The notes under the pieces were generated by a model. It saw only the letters and a list, made by a program, of their open reading frames with translations, had not been told where the DNA came from and ran no database searches. 64,000 nucleotides of DNA, taken from Pseudarthrobacter sp. BIM B-2242. Its GTDB lineage: Bacteria; Actinomycetota; Actinomycetes; Actinomycetales; Micrococcaceae. The stretch covers positions 3,038,001 to 3,102,000 of the forward strand of contig NZ_CP061721.1 in the NCBI RefSeq assembly GCF_014764445.1, read 5' to 3'. Shown in pieces: positions 37,143 through 45,346 of the stretch (positions are counted from its first letter, which is position 1; the number at the start of each line of letters is the position of its first letter). The position numbers and the translations under genes were made by a program.

Positions 37143-38006
37143 CTACAGCGCGGGCTGCACTCCAAAGGCTACTGCGAGCTTCATGATCTTTTCGGCGCGG
37201 CCCAGCCGGGGCAGGTCAGAACCGTCGCGGATAACGCGGCCGTTGGCTTCGAAATCGGCCATAAAGTCCGTGGCCCAGGCGACGTCGGACGGCGTGGGAC
37301 TGATGACCTCGTTGATGACGTTGGTCTGGTCGATGGCCAGGCACAGCTTGCCGGTCATGCCCATCATGACCGTGATGCCGGTCTGCTCGCGCAGGATGGG
37401 GTGGTTGGTGCCCACCGTGGGTCCGTCGATGGGGCCTGGAAGGTTGCCCACGCGGCTGGCAACAACCAGTTTTGCGCGCGGGTAGGCCATGGCCTCGGGG
37501 GTGGCCGCCATGCCGGTGTCGCGGCGGAAGTCGCCGGAACCGAAGGCCAGGCGGAAAGCGCCCTGCGCCTTGGCGATGTGGTTGGCCTCCTCGATGCCCA
37601 GCGCGGATTCCACCAGCGGAATGACCGGCGTATTGCCATCCATGCGGTGGAAGCTCTCGGTCACCTGGTCAGCTGACTCCGTCTTGGCGAGCATGACTCC
37701 GAGCAGGCCGGGAGTGCCGCGCAGCCCGGCGAGGTCCGCTGCCCAGAACGGGCTGGTGGCATCGTTGATCCGGACCCAGGCCTTGCCGCCGCCGCTCAGC
37801 CAGTCAATAACGTTTCCGCGCGCCTGGTCCTTCTGCGACGGGTCCACGGCGTCTTCGATGTCCAAAATGATCGAGTCAGCGCGGGAAACAGCCGACTGGT
37901 CAAACAGTTCGGTTTTCATCGCGTTGACCAGAAGCCAGGAACGGGCGATTTCAGCTGGGATGTTGCGCTCAGGCCGAACAGTCTCGGTGGCGATGGTAGA
38001 GGTCAT
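37143..38006 (-). CDS. HpcH/HpaI aldolase family protein, CitE-like
   Basis: A 287-residue TIM-barrel protein of the citrate lyase beta/malyl-CoA lyase group. Blocks RSWLLVNAMKTELFDQSA, ADSIILDIEDAVDP (metal-binding Glu/Asp), and PVIPLVESALGIEEANHIAK are visible. Stand-alone CitE-like proteins without citrate lyase alpha and gamma subunits cleave malyl- or citramalyl-CoA; the acyl-CoA used here is unknown. Translation is probably leaderless: TACGGT lies 6 bases before the ATG. It stands alone between repeat elements and DUF2797. Confidence 0.88.
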   Translation of the reverse strand: MTSTIATETVRPERNIPAEIARSWLLVNAMKTELFDQSAVSRADSIILDIEDAVDPSQKDQARGNVIDWLSGGGKAWVRINDATSPFWAADLAGLRGTPGLLGVMLAKTESADQVTESFHRMDGNTPVIPLVESALGIEEANHIAKAQGAFRLAFGSGDFRRDTGMAATPEAMAYPRAKLVVASRVGNLPGPIDGPTVGTNHPILREQTGITVMMGMTGKLCLAIDQTNVINEVISPTPSDVAWATDFMADFEANGRVIRDGSDLPRLGRAEKIMKLAVAFGVQPAL

Positions 38007-38012
38007 GTATCT

Positions 38013-38018
38013 ACCGTA
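38013..38018 (-). promoter_or_regulatory. -10 box of a probable leaderless mRNA
   Basis: TACGGT on the minus strand ends 6 bases before the ATG at 38006. Confidence 0.6.
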
Positions 38019-38113
38019 TCCGGCCGGGCACTGCGAGCGCTAAGCAGGATTGCCTGACGGGGCGACCAATACGAACATTACCGGCACCGCCCACGCCACC
38101 TGGATGCCCATGT

Positions 38114-38165
38114 AGGTAGCAGCAAGTGTCGTTATGACGGCTCAAAACGACACCTACTGCTACCT
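38114..38165. repeat. Extragenic hairpin repeat, copy A
   Basis: Arms of 20 bases (AGGTAGCAGCAAGTGTCGTT and a complement with two mismatches) enclose the 12-base loop ATGACGGCTCAA. The core GTCGTT-loop-AACGAC and the outer AGGTAG/CTACCT ends match copy B at 54836-54901 in the opposite orientation. It lies just downstream of the aldo/keto reductase stop codon. Confidence 0.85.
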
Positions 38166-38172
38166 AGTTGGG

Positions 38173-39114
38173 TTAGGGGAGGTTGGTTCCCCGGGCTGCG
38201 ATCCACAGTCCGTACCAGTCGGCCCGGGTCATGGCCTCTGACACCCGGCCTGCGTCCGCGCACGCCGCAATCCGCGCCGGGTTCACGGTGCCGATCACCG
38301 GCGCGATCCCGGCCGGATGCTTCATGAGCCAGCCGAGGAGGACAGACTCCCCCGTGCTGCCGTACTTGCCTGCCAGGTCCCGGACGAGGGCAGCCGTGGC
38401 GGTCTCGGCCGACGTCGGGTCTTCCGGCGCCGCGCCGGTGTACAGCCCCCGCGCCAGCGATCCGTAGGCCTGGAGCGTCACTCCGTTGCTGGTGCAATAC
38501 TCCACCGTGCCGTGCGGGAAGGCGTAGTCCAGCGAGTCGGGATGGTTCACCAGAACCTGGCTCTCCAGCCACGCCCGCTTCAGCAGACTCATCTCCAGCT
38601 GGTTGGCCACGACGGGCACGTCCAGCCGGTCCTGCAGCGCATGGATCTGCGCGCCGGACATGTTGGACACGCCCACCTGCCGCACTGCCCCTTCTGCCAG
38701 CAACTGCCCGACGGCGCCCGCCACCTCGCCCAGATGTGTCAGGGGGTCGGGGCGGTGCAGCAGGAGCACGTCCACATGGTCAGTCTGCAGCCGCTTCAGG
38801 CTGCCCCTGACCCGTTCGAGGATGGCGTCCCTGCTGAGGTCATAATGCGTGGCCAGCCCGCGTTCGTTGAGCCGGATCCCGCACTTGGTCTGCAGCCGGA
38901 TGCGGTCCCGCAGCCCGGGCGTTGCTGCCAGCACTTCGCCGAACACGGCCTCGGACTTTCCGCTGCGGTAGATGTCCGCGTGGTCGAACAGCGTGATGCC
39001 CGCGGCCAGCGCAGCCTCAACGGCGGCAGCGGCCTCGTCCACATGGTCGGTGCCGTGTGGCTCGTCGGACCAGCTGCCGCCCAGGCCCATGCAGCCATAG
39101 ATGAGTTCCTGCAT
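38173..39114 (-). CDS. Aldo/keto reductase, YdhF-like
   Basis: A 313-residue NADPH-dependent reductase with a TIM-barrel AKR fold. GITLFDHADIYRSGKSE carries the catalytic Asp and Tyr (D and Y in HADIYR), RIRLQTKCGI the catalytic Lys, and VLLLHRPDPL the substrate-proximal His. Overall it resembles E. coli YdhF. The physiological aldehyde or ketone is unknown. It lies downstream of the GH13 gene on the same strand after 37 bases and may be in that operon. It ends 8 bases before hairpin repeat A. Confidence 0.92.
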   Translation of the reverse strand: MQELIYGCMGLGGSWSDEPHGTDHVDEAAAAVEAALAAGITLFDHADIYRSGKSEAVFGEVLAATPGLRDRIRLQTKCGIRLNERGLATHYDLSRDAILERVRGSLKRLQTDHVDVLLLHRPDPLTHLGEVAGAVGQLLAEGAVRQVGVSNMSGAQIHALQDRLDVPVVANQLEMSLLKRAWLESQVLVNHPDSLDYAFPHGTVEYCTSNGVTLQAYGSLARGLYTGAAPEDPTSAETATAALVRDLAGKYGSTGESVLLGWLMKHPAGIAPVIGTVNPARIAACADAGRVSEAMTRADWYGLWIAARGTNLP

Positions 39115-39151
39115 CAGGCGGTCTCCCCGCCCGCCACTCCCGGCGAAGTCA

Positions 39152-40873
39152 TCAGCGCAGCCACGCTGTGCTGTTGGCGGGCAGCTTGCCGTCTTCCAGC
39201 TTGACGCTGCTGATGAGGACCTCGCCGGCGGGAAGCCCGACGGCGGTGTCCCCGAAGTTGGTCACTGACTGCCAGCCGCCGGGACGGCTGAAGTGCAGGA
39301 CCTCCGGGTTGCCGGTCTCGATCCAGTCCAGTTCCTCCTCCGCCTGGAGCTCCCGGCGGAATTTCAGGGCCTTGCGGTACAGCTCTAGGGTGGAGTTTTC
39401 GGTGCCGTCCTGAGCCTCCACCGCGTACTTGCTGAACCAGTCCGGCTGCGGAAGGTGGGCACCGTCGGCGCCGAACCCGAAGGACGTCCCCTCGACCTTC
39501 CACGGCAGCGGCACCCGGCAGCCGTCCCGGCCCACCTCAACACCCTTGCTGCGGAAGAACGTCGGGTCCTGGCGGTCTCCATCCGGGATGTCCGCCACTT
39601 CCTGCAGGCCAAGCTCCTCGCCCTGGTAGAGATACGCGGAACCCGGTACGGCCAGCATCAGCAGTGTGGCGGCCCGGGCACGCCGCTCGCCCAGTTCCAC
39701 GTCCAGCTCGTCCTGGGGACCGCCTGCCAGCAGCCACGCCTTGCCGTCCTGGCCCTTGGCGGGCTTCTTGTCGGCAGGTCCTTTCGCTGCCTTGGGCAGG
39801 CCGTAGCGGGTGGCATGGCGGACCACGTCGTGGTTGGAGAAGACCCAGGTGGACGATGCCCCGGTCTCCTTGGCCTCGGCCAGGTTGCGGGTGATGATCT
39901 CGCGGAATTCCTCGGCGTCGAAGTCTGCCTGGAGGAGGTCGAAGTTGAAGGCCTGGCCCAGGCCTTCAGGGCTGGCGTAGCGGGCGCGGCGGGTGGCGTG
40001 CACCCAGGCCTCGGCGACGGCGGTGCGCGGCGGGTTGTACTCGTTGAAGACCTCGCGCCACTCAACGTAGATGTCGTGGACCTCGTCGCGGTCCCAGAAA
40101 GGGTGCGAGCCGTCGTCGAAACCGTCGGTGCCGCTGTTCGCCTCAGACAGTTCCATCTTCGAGAGCAGCGGTTCGGTGAGGTCCTTGGTCAGGGCGTGGG
40201 CCACGTCTACACGGAAGCCGTCCACGCCGCGGTCGGACCAGAAACGCAGGGTCTTCAGGAAGTCGTCGCGGATTTCGCGGTTGGCCCAGTTCAGGTCAGG
40301 CTGCTCCTTCGCGAAGATGTGCAGGTACCACTGGCCGGGGGTCCCATCAGGTTCGGTGATGCGCTCCCAAGCCGGCCCGCCGAAGACGGAGTCCCAGTCC
40401 GACGGCGGCTGGTCGCCGTTTTCGCCCAGCCCGTCCCGGAAGATATAGCGGTCACGGGCGGCGGAACCCTTCGGCGAGGCAAGCGCCTCCTGGAACCATT
40501 CGTGCCGGTTGGACGAGTGGTTGGGGACGATATCGGCGATCAGCTTGATGCCGGCGCTGTGCAGTGCCTTGGCCATCTCGTCAAAGTCCGCCAGGGTGCC
40601 GAGCTTGGGATCCACGTTGCGGTAGTCGTCCACGTCATAGCCGCCATCAGCGAGAGCCGACGGGTAGAACGGGCTCAGCCACACGGCGTCGATCCCCAGC
40701 GTTTTCAGGTACGGGACCTTGGCGGTGATGCCCTTGATGTCACCGAGGCCATCACCGTTTGAGTCGGCGAAGCTGCGCGGGTAGATCTGGTAGACAGCAG
40801 CCTGCCGCCACCAGTTGGGGTCGGCGGTGAGGGCTGAATCGGACAGGGTTGCCAGCGTGGCAGTGGTGGGCAA
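39152..40873 (-). CDS. GH13 alpha-glucosidase
   Basis: A 573-residue cytoplasmic alpha-glucosidase of the oligo-1,6-glucosidase/maltase group. N-terminal WWRQAAVYQIYPRSFADSNG is diagnostic. Catalytic residues are nucleophile D223 (GFRVDVAH), acid/base E288 (AVAEAW) and D349 (SNHDV). No signal peptide is present. The start is TTG 40873 with AAAAGGA upstream; upstream ATG codons are in another frame. It is divergent from a ROK regulator, which probably controls it in response to a sugar. Maltose, isomaltose or sucrose-type substrates are plausible. Confidence 0.94.
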   Translation of the reverse strand: MPTTATLATLSDSALTADPNWWRQAAVYQIYPRSFADSNGDGLGDIKGITAKVPYLKTLGIDAVWLSPFYPSALADGGYDVDDYRNVDPKLGTLADFDEMAKALHSAGIKLIADIVPNHSSNRHEWFQEALASPKGSAARDRYIFRDGLGENGDQPPSDWDSVFGGPAWERITEPDGTPGQWYLHIFAKEQPDLNWANREIRDDFLKTLRFWSDRGVDGFRVDVAHALTKDLTEPLLSKMELSEANSGTDGFDDGSHPFWDRDEVHDIYVEWREVFNEYNPPRTAVAEAWVHATRRARYASPEGLGQAFNFDLLQADFDAEEFREIITRNLAEAKETGASSTWVFSNHDVVRHATRYGLPKAAKGPADKKPAKGQDGKAWLLAGGPQDELDVELGERRARAATLLMLAVPGSAYLYQGEELGLQEVADIPDGDRQDPTFFRSKGVEVGRDGCRVPLPWKVEGTSFGFGADGAHLPQPDWFSKYAVEAQDGTENSTLELYRKALKFRRELQAEEELDWIETGNPEVLHFSRPGGWQSVTNFGDTAVGLPAGEVLISSVKLEDGKLPANSTAWLR

Positions 40874-40885
40874 GGGTTGATCCTT

Positions 40886-40913
40886 TTCATTGTGGCGGGT
40901 TCATTGTGGCGGG
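40886..40913. repeat. 14-base tandem duplication in the alpha-glucosidase leader
   Basis: TTCATTGTGGCGGG occurs twice without a gap. On the minus strand each copy contains CACAATGAA just upstream of the TTG start. It may be a recent slip that altered leader length. Confidence 0.85.
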
Positions 40914-40926
40914 TTATTGGCTGGTG

Positions 40927-40981
40927 GATTTAGAAATCTGTCTGACGGCTCCGCGCGCGTTCATTTTTGATCTAAATTTAG
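40927..40981. promoter_or_regulatory. Two AT-rich dyads in the ROK/alpha-glucosidase divergent region
   Basis: GATTTAGAAATC at 40927-40938 and CTAAATTTAG at 40972-40981 are short dyads sharing the elements TTTAG and CTAAAT. They stand out from the GC-rich background between the divergent genes. They are good candidates for the ROK operator sites. Confidence 0.6.
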
Positions 40982-41025
40982 TTCCTCAAGTATCATGTCG
41001 TGCAGGAGACAGGGAGGTCAACACC

Positions 41026-42228
41026 ATGGCGGAAATTACCTCAGCAACACCCCAGCTGCTGCGGCGCGTCAGCGCCGGAGCAGTGCTGGATTTCCTCCGC
41101 GTCTCACAGGCAGTGACTGTCACGGAAGTTATGGACGCCACGGGGCTGACCCGGGCCACCGCCATCTCCGTCTGCGAGGAGCTCATGGACCGGGGCTGGA
41201 TCCGCGAACTGGAAAACCAACGCGCATTCGGCGGCTACCAGAAGGGCAGGCCGGCACGCCGGTTTGAACTCAACGAACGGGCCGGATACGTCCTGGGCAT
41301 GGATGTGGGCATCCTCAAGGCCACCGTGGTGGTGTCCGACCTGCGCGGCAACGCGCTGGGACGGGCCAGCCAGCCCTTCACGGATGCCGAAATTTCAGCC
41401 GAGGAGCGCATTGCCGGCATTGACAAGGCCGCCATGATGGCGCTCCATAGCGTGGGAGCCTCCCCCGACGACGTCCTGGCCGCCTGCGCCGGAATCGCGG
41501 CCCCCGTGGACCGCAACGGCGAGGTGCTGACCACCCAGCACTTCTGGGGACTGTTCGACGTCGGGCTGAAGTCCGCGTTGCACCAGCGCCGGGGCTGGAC
41601 CGTCCTGCTGGAAAACGACGCCAACCTGGCAGCCCTCGGAGACCGCTGGCGCGGGGCAGCCGCCGGCGTGGACGACGTTGTGGTGATCCTGGCCAGCGAA
41701 CGCCTGGGTTCAGGGGTGATCGACGGCGGGCGGCTGCTGCACGGCCGCGGCGGCGGCGCCGGGGAACTCGCGTTCCTCGAACTGCTGGAGGGCGTGGGAG
41801 ACACCTACGGCATCGCAGCAATGGCCAGGACGTGGGCTGCCGACGCCCTGGCCGGCAACGCCAAAACATCGCTCCGGGAGTTCGCCGCCGAAGGCGCCGA
41901 GGCCGAACAGGTCTTCGCGGCCGCAGCCGCCGGGGACGCTGTGGCGCTGAAAATACTGGCCCGCCTGGCCGACAGGATGGCGAGGGTCATCGGGGCTATC
42001 GCCACCATGACCAACCCTGAACTTGTGGTGCTCGGCGGCGCCGTGGCCAATTCCGCGGGCGTGCTCCTGAAGCCGATCACCGAACGCCTGCCCCTTTACA
42101 CAGCCACTCCCCCGCGGGTGGCCGTGTCCCCCTTGGGCGCTTCCGTGGTGACAGTCGGCGCCGTCCGCTGCGCCCTCGACTACGTGGAGAAGAACAGCCT
42201 GGACCTGGAACTCGCCCGGAGCGCCTGA
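41026..42228 (+). CDS. ROK-family transcriptional regulator
   Basis: A 400-residue ROK repressor. A winged helix at residues 10-75 (VLDFLRVSQAVTVTEVMDAT) precedes a sugar-kinase-like ROK domain with VLGMDVGILKATVVVSDL as the phosphate loop, VLLENDANLAALGDRW, and GRGGGAGELAF. The zinc-binding Cys motif (CxCGxxGCxE) that follows GELxHL in most ROK proteins is missing; the segment reads LELLEGVGDTYG. This may change how the inducer is sensed. AGGGAGG lies 8 bases before the ATG. It is divergent from the alpha-glucosidase gene. Confidence 0.92.
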   Translation: MAEITSATPQLLRRVSAGAVLDFLRVSQAVTVTEVMDATGLTRATAISVCEELMDRGWIRELENQRAFGGYQKGRPARRFELNERAGYVLGMDVGILKATVVVSDLRGNALGRASQPFTDAEISAEERIAGIDKAAMMALHSVGASPDDVLAACAGIAAPVDRNGEVLTTQHFWGLFDVGLKSALHQRRGWTVLLENDANLAALGDRWRGAAAGVDDVVVILASERLGSGVIDGGRLLHGRGGGAGELAFLELLEGVGDTYGIAAMARTWAADALAGNAKTSLREFAAEGAEAEQVFAAAAAGDAVALKILARLADRMARVIGAIATMTNPELVVLGGAVANSAGVLLKPITERLPLYTATPPRVAVSPLGASVVTVGAVRCALDYVEKNSLDLELARSA

Positions 42229-42248
42229 CCCGCCCCGGTGCTGCACGG

Positions 42249-43820
42249 CTATTCGGGCATGATCATGGTCCGCAGGTCCAGCTGGCGCAACACCCTGTCC
42301 GCTACTTCGGGGTCCATATCCGGCTCGTTGCGTGCCGTCACCACTTCCTGCCGGGCAGCATCGAGGGCGATCGTCTGGACAGCGATGGCCAGCCCGCGGC
42401 CCCTGCTCCGGAGGTCGGCAACGGATTCGTTCCGGAGGCTGCCGTCCAGGAGTTCGGCGTGCAGGCGGCCCATCTTTTCCTTGACCAGTGCCACTTTCTC
42501 GGGCGGCAGGTCCTTCATCAGGTCATGCTCCTTCAGGGCCGCGAAAGCGGCGGCCTGTGCCCGCTTGGCCAGGACCCTGGCGGCATCGCGTTCCTCCGAA
42601 CCGTCGTTTGAGGCTTTGAGGACGCGCATCAGCCACGGGAGCGTCAGGCCGGGGAGGACCAGCGTGGCCAGGAGCACCGCGCAGGCGATTACCAGCATGT
42701 AGTCCCTGGCCGGGAAGGGTGTTCCGTCCGCCAGCGTCAGGGGCAGCGCCAGCGCAAGGGCCAGGGTGGCCAGTCCGCGCATGCCGCACCACGTCAGGAT
42801 CAGGACTTCCTTGGCGGAGCCGGGCTGCAGGAGGTTCCTGCGCTTCCGTGCGCCCAGCGCCAGGACCGCCATCCAGAGGAACCGCACAGCGAACACGAGG
42901 ACGCACACCAGCACCGCAACGCCGAGCATGCCCCAGATATCGTTGCCTTCGTCCTGGATGACGTGCCGGATTTCGAGTCCCACGAGCCCGAATGCCAGGC
43001 CTGTGACAAGCAGCTCCACCACATCCCAGAAAGCGGTCCGGGTGATCCTCTCGGCCGCATCTTCCGGGCGTGAATGGCGCTTCATCTCCAGGGCGGTGAC
43101 AACCACAGCGATGACGCCGGAGGCGTGGACCTCCTCGGCCAGGATGTAGGCGGCGAACGGCACCACGAGCGTCACGGCACTGCGGGCCACCATCGAAGCC
43201 ACCAGGCGGGTGATCAGGGCGGTGAGCCAGCCCATGGCGACGCCGACCAGCACGGCAACGGCAGCGCCGATGACAAACTTCAGGACGACGTCGGATCCCA
43301 GCTCTGTGCCGCCCACCGCCGCAGCCACCGCCGCCTGGAAGATGACGATGGCGGCGGCATCGTTGAAGAGGCCTTCGCTTTGCAGCACGGTGATGAGCCG
43401 CCGGGGCATGTGGACCCGGCCCGCTACAGACTCCACCGCAACCGGATCCGGAGGAGCAACCATGGCGCCCAGGGCGATGGCCGCGGGAATGCCGATCCCG
43501 GGGATCAGCAGCCAGGCGGCGCCCGCCACCACTGCCGTGGTGATGACAACCAATGCGACGGCCAGCATCAGCAGCGTCCGCCAGCGGACCCGGAAAACGG
43601 CCCACGAGCTGCGCTGGGCCGTGGCAAAGAGCAGCGGTGGAAGGAAGATGGGCAGGATCAGCTCAGGCGCGATGTCCAGGTCCGGGAATCCCGGGATGAA
43701 GGTGAGGGCTGCAGCCAGGATGAGCATCAGCACCGGATACGGCAGCCGGAGGCGGTCCCCCAGGCCGACGGCCACAACGGTGGCCAACAGTAGCCCGATG
43801 ATGAGTGCCAACTGATCCAT
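42249..43820 (-). CDS. Na+/H+ antiporter, CPA1 family
   Basis: A 523-residue membrane antiporter of the NhaP/NHE-like CPA1 family. About 12 helices cover residues 1-400, with GAMVAPPDPVAVESV and EGLFNDAAAIVIFQAA giving the ion-binding Asp residues. A cytoplasmic helical tail of about 120 residues (from LKASNDGSEERDAARVLAKR) follows. It exchanges cytoplasmic Na+ (or K+) for protons to control pH and salt. It is convergent with the ROK gene and has no partner. Confidence 0.93.
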   Translation of the reverse strand: MDQLALIIGLLLATVVAVGLGDRLRLPYPVLMLILAAALTFIPGFPDLDIAPELILPIFLPPLLFATAQRSSWAVFRVRWRTLLMLAVALVVITTAVVAGAAWLLIPGIGIPAAIALGAMVAPPDPVAVESVAGRVHMPRRLITVLQSEGLFNDAAAIVIFQAAVAAAVGGTELGSDVVLKFVIGAAVAVLVGVAMGWLTALITRLVASMVARSAVTLVVPFAAYILAEEVHASGVIAVVVTALEMKRHSRPEDAAERITRTAFWDVVELLVTGLAFGLVGLEIRHVIQDEGNDIWGMLGVAVLVCVLVFAVRFLWMAVLALGARKRRNLLQPGSAKEVLILTWCGMRGLATLALALALPLTLADGTPFPARDYMLVIACAVLLATLVLPGLTLPWLMRVLKASNDGSEERDAARVLAKRAQAAAFAALKEHDLMKDLPPEKVALVKEKMGRLHAELLDGSLRNESVADLRSRGRGLAIAVQTIALDAARQEVVTARNEPDMDPEVADRVLRQLDLRTMIMPE

Positions 43821-43916
43821 GTGCCTGCTTCCCCAACGGGGCGGCCTGTCCTGCCGCCCGGTGGGAGGCGCCTGCCGCCGGTCTCAGTTTAGCGGCGCCG
43901 GCACCGGCCGCCTTCC

Positions 43917-43988
43917 GGGCTGCGCCGGCCGGACGGGCTGCGCCGGCTGGACGGGCTGCGCCGGCTGGACGGGCTGCGCCGGTTGGAT
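43917..43988. repeat. Four tandem 18-base units
   Basis: Units GGGCTGCGCCGGCTGGAC, four in a row with two or three changes in the outer copies. The array starts 2 bases after the stop codon of the minus-strand NAD(P)-binding gene, so it is not coding for that protein, yet the period is a multiple of three. Copy number may vary between strains. Confidence 0.85.
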
Positions 43989-43990
43989 CG

Positions 43991-44647
43991 TCAGGCCAGC
44001 GGTTCCAGGGCTGCCGCAATGGGCAGGGTGCCGTCGCGGAACTCGATGGTCCGCCCCGCCGTCCGGGGTAAATCCAGTACAGCCGCAACCACGCTGGCCG
44101 TGTTGCTGCGCGAGGTGGCCCCGTTGCCGTCCCGTGGCGGGTTGACCTCGATCAGGCCGCTGGCCGGCTGGTCCGTCAGGCTCCCCGGGCCCAGAATGGT
44201 CCAGGCCAGGCCGGTGCCGCGCAGGTACTCGTCCGCCGCCGCTTTGGCGTCCGCGTAGGCAAAGAACGGGTTGTCGGCCGGGACGCCGTGGTCCGGGCCG
44301 GCGCCTAGGTAGGACACCATGACATAGCGCCCTACGCCGGCCTGCGCCGCAGCATCCATGGAACGGATGGCAGCATCACGGTCCACCGCATAGGTGCGCG
44401 TTGGGTTCCCGCCCCCGGCACCGGCTGACCAGACCACGGCATCGTGGCCGCTGAGTGCGTCGGCGATGGCCGCCGTCGTCGAATTTTCAACATCAAGGAC
44501 CGACGGCGTCGCCCCCGTTGCCGCAACGTCTGCGGCATGGTCCGGGTTGCGGATGATCGAGGTGACGCTGTGGCCCTCTGTGGCGAGGAGCGTGGACAGG
44601 TGAAGGGCCACTTTGCCGTGGCCGCCGATGATAGCGATGCGGGTCAT
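43991..44647 (-). CDS. NAD(P)-binding atypical SDR-family protein
   Basis: A 218-residue Rossmann protein of the YwnB/NmrA-like atypical short-chain dehydrogenase group. The nucleotide loop is the N-terminal IAIIGGHGKVALHL; a typical active-site TyrXXXLys is not clear, except for the later YADAKAAADEYL, which carries Y and K with SDR spacing. ATG 44647 is preferred because CACAAT ends 7 bases upstream; ATG 44656 is possible. Role unknown; relatives act in redox sensing or biliverdin-like reduction. Confidence 0.85.
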   Translation of the reverse strand: MTRIAIIGGHGKVALHLSTLLATEGHSVTSIIRNPDHAADVAATGATPSVLDVENSTTAAIADALSGHDAVVWSAGAGGGNPTRTYAVDRDAAIRSMDAAAQAGVGRYVMVSYLGAGPDHGVPADNPFFAYADAKAAADEYLRGTGLAWTILGPGSLTDQPASGLIEVNPPRDGNGATSRSNTASVVAAVLDLPRTAGRTIEFRDGTLPIAAALEPLA

Positions 44648-44683
44648 GGCTCCCATTGTGCCCGCAAGCGGCGCGTAAAGCTG

Positions 44684-45241
44684 TCAGGCGAGAACGCGGT
44701 AGCTCAAATAGACCACTCCGTTGCCGAATCTTCGTTCGTCGAGGAGTTCAAACTTCAGGTTCAGTCCGTCCGGCAGGAACCGCAGGCCGCCGCCGACGGC
44801 CACCGGGTTGACGAAAAGCCTGCACTCGTCCACGAGCCCGGCCCTGAGGGCGGCAGCGGCGAGAGTGGAGCCTCCAACGCCGAGATCTGCTTCTGTGCTG
44901 TCCTTCAATTGCCGGACCGCGTCGGCGTCAAATGTCCGTTCGATCCTCGTGCGGGCGGTCTCGACGGTGGCCAGCGAGGAGGAGTAGACAACTTTGTCTG
45001 CCCCCTGCCAGATCCGGGCATAGTCCTGGATATAGTCCGGAGCGTCCGCGGTGCCGAGGGTTTCCCAGACAGACATGACCTGGTACATGCGGCGCCCGAG
45101 CAGGTAGGTGCCGGCCTCGCGTTCGACGTCGTTAACGAAGCTGTGGACCTCCTCGTCCGGCATGCTCCAGCCGAAGTCGCCGTTCCGGTCCGCCACGTAG
45201 CCGTCCAGTGACGCGATGCCTGTGTAGATGAGCTTGCCCAT
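44684..45241 (-). CDS. RibD C-terminal/dihydrofolate reductase-like protein
   Basis: A 185-residue protein of the YyaP/YwjB group with the DHFR fold. GKLIYTGIASLDGYVADRNG is the typical start, followed by GRRMYQVM and GVGGSTLAAAALRAGLVDE near the nucleotide site. These proteins are related to the riboflavin reductase domain of RibD, but the substrates are unknown. Real DHFR is encoded at 27474. CACAAT ends 6 bases before the ATG, so translation is probably leaderless. Confidence 0.88.
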   Translation of the reverse strand: MGKLIYTGIASLDGYVADRNGDFGWSMPDEEVHSFVNDVEREAGTYLLGRRMYQVMSVWETLGTADAPDYIQDYARIWQGADKVVYSSSLATVETARTRIERTFDADAVRQLKDSTEADLGVGGSTLAAAALRAGLVDECRLFVNPVAVGGGLRFLPDGLNLKFELLDERRFGNGVVYLSYRVLA

Positions 45242-45247
45242 CCGCTT

Positions 45248-45253
45248 ATTGTG
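45248..45253 (-). promoter_or_regulatory. -10 box of a probable leaderless mRNA
   Basis: CACAAT on the minus strand ends 6 bases before the ATG at 45241. Confidence 0.5.
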
Positions 45254-45346
45254 CCGCCGCCCTCCGCCCGTGAACAGGCCCCCCGCCCGCCCCGAGCGGC
45301 GACATCCCGGCGCTAACGCCCGCCCAAAGCGCCGAGACCTCGCCTC

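Noticed and set aside
39455..40762. A 435-codon open frame on the plus strand inside the alpha-glucosidase
   Set aside because: It is antisense to a GH13 gene with all catalytic residues. It is a codon-bias shadow.
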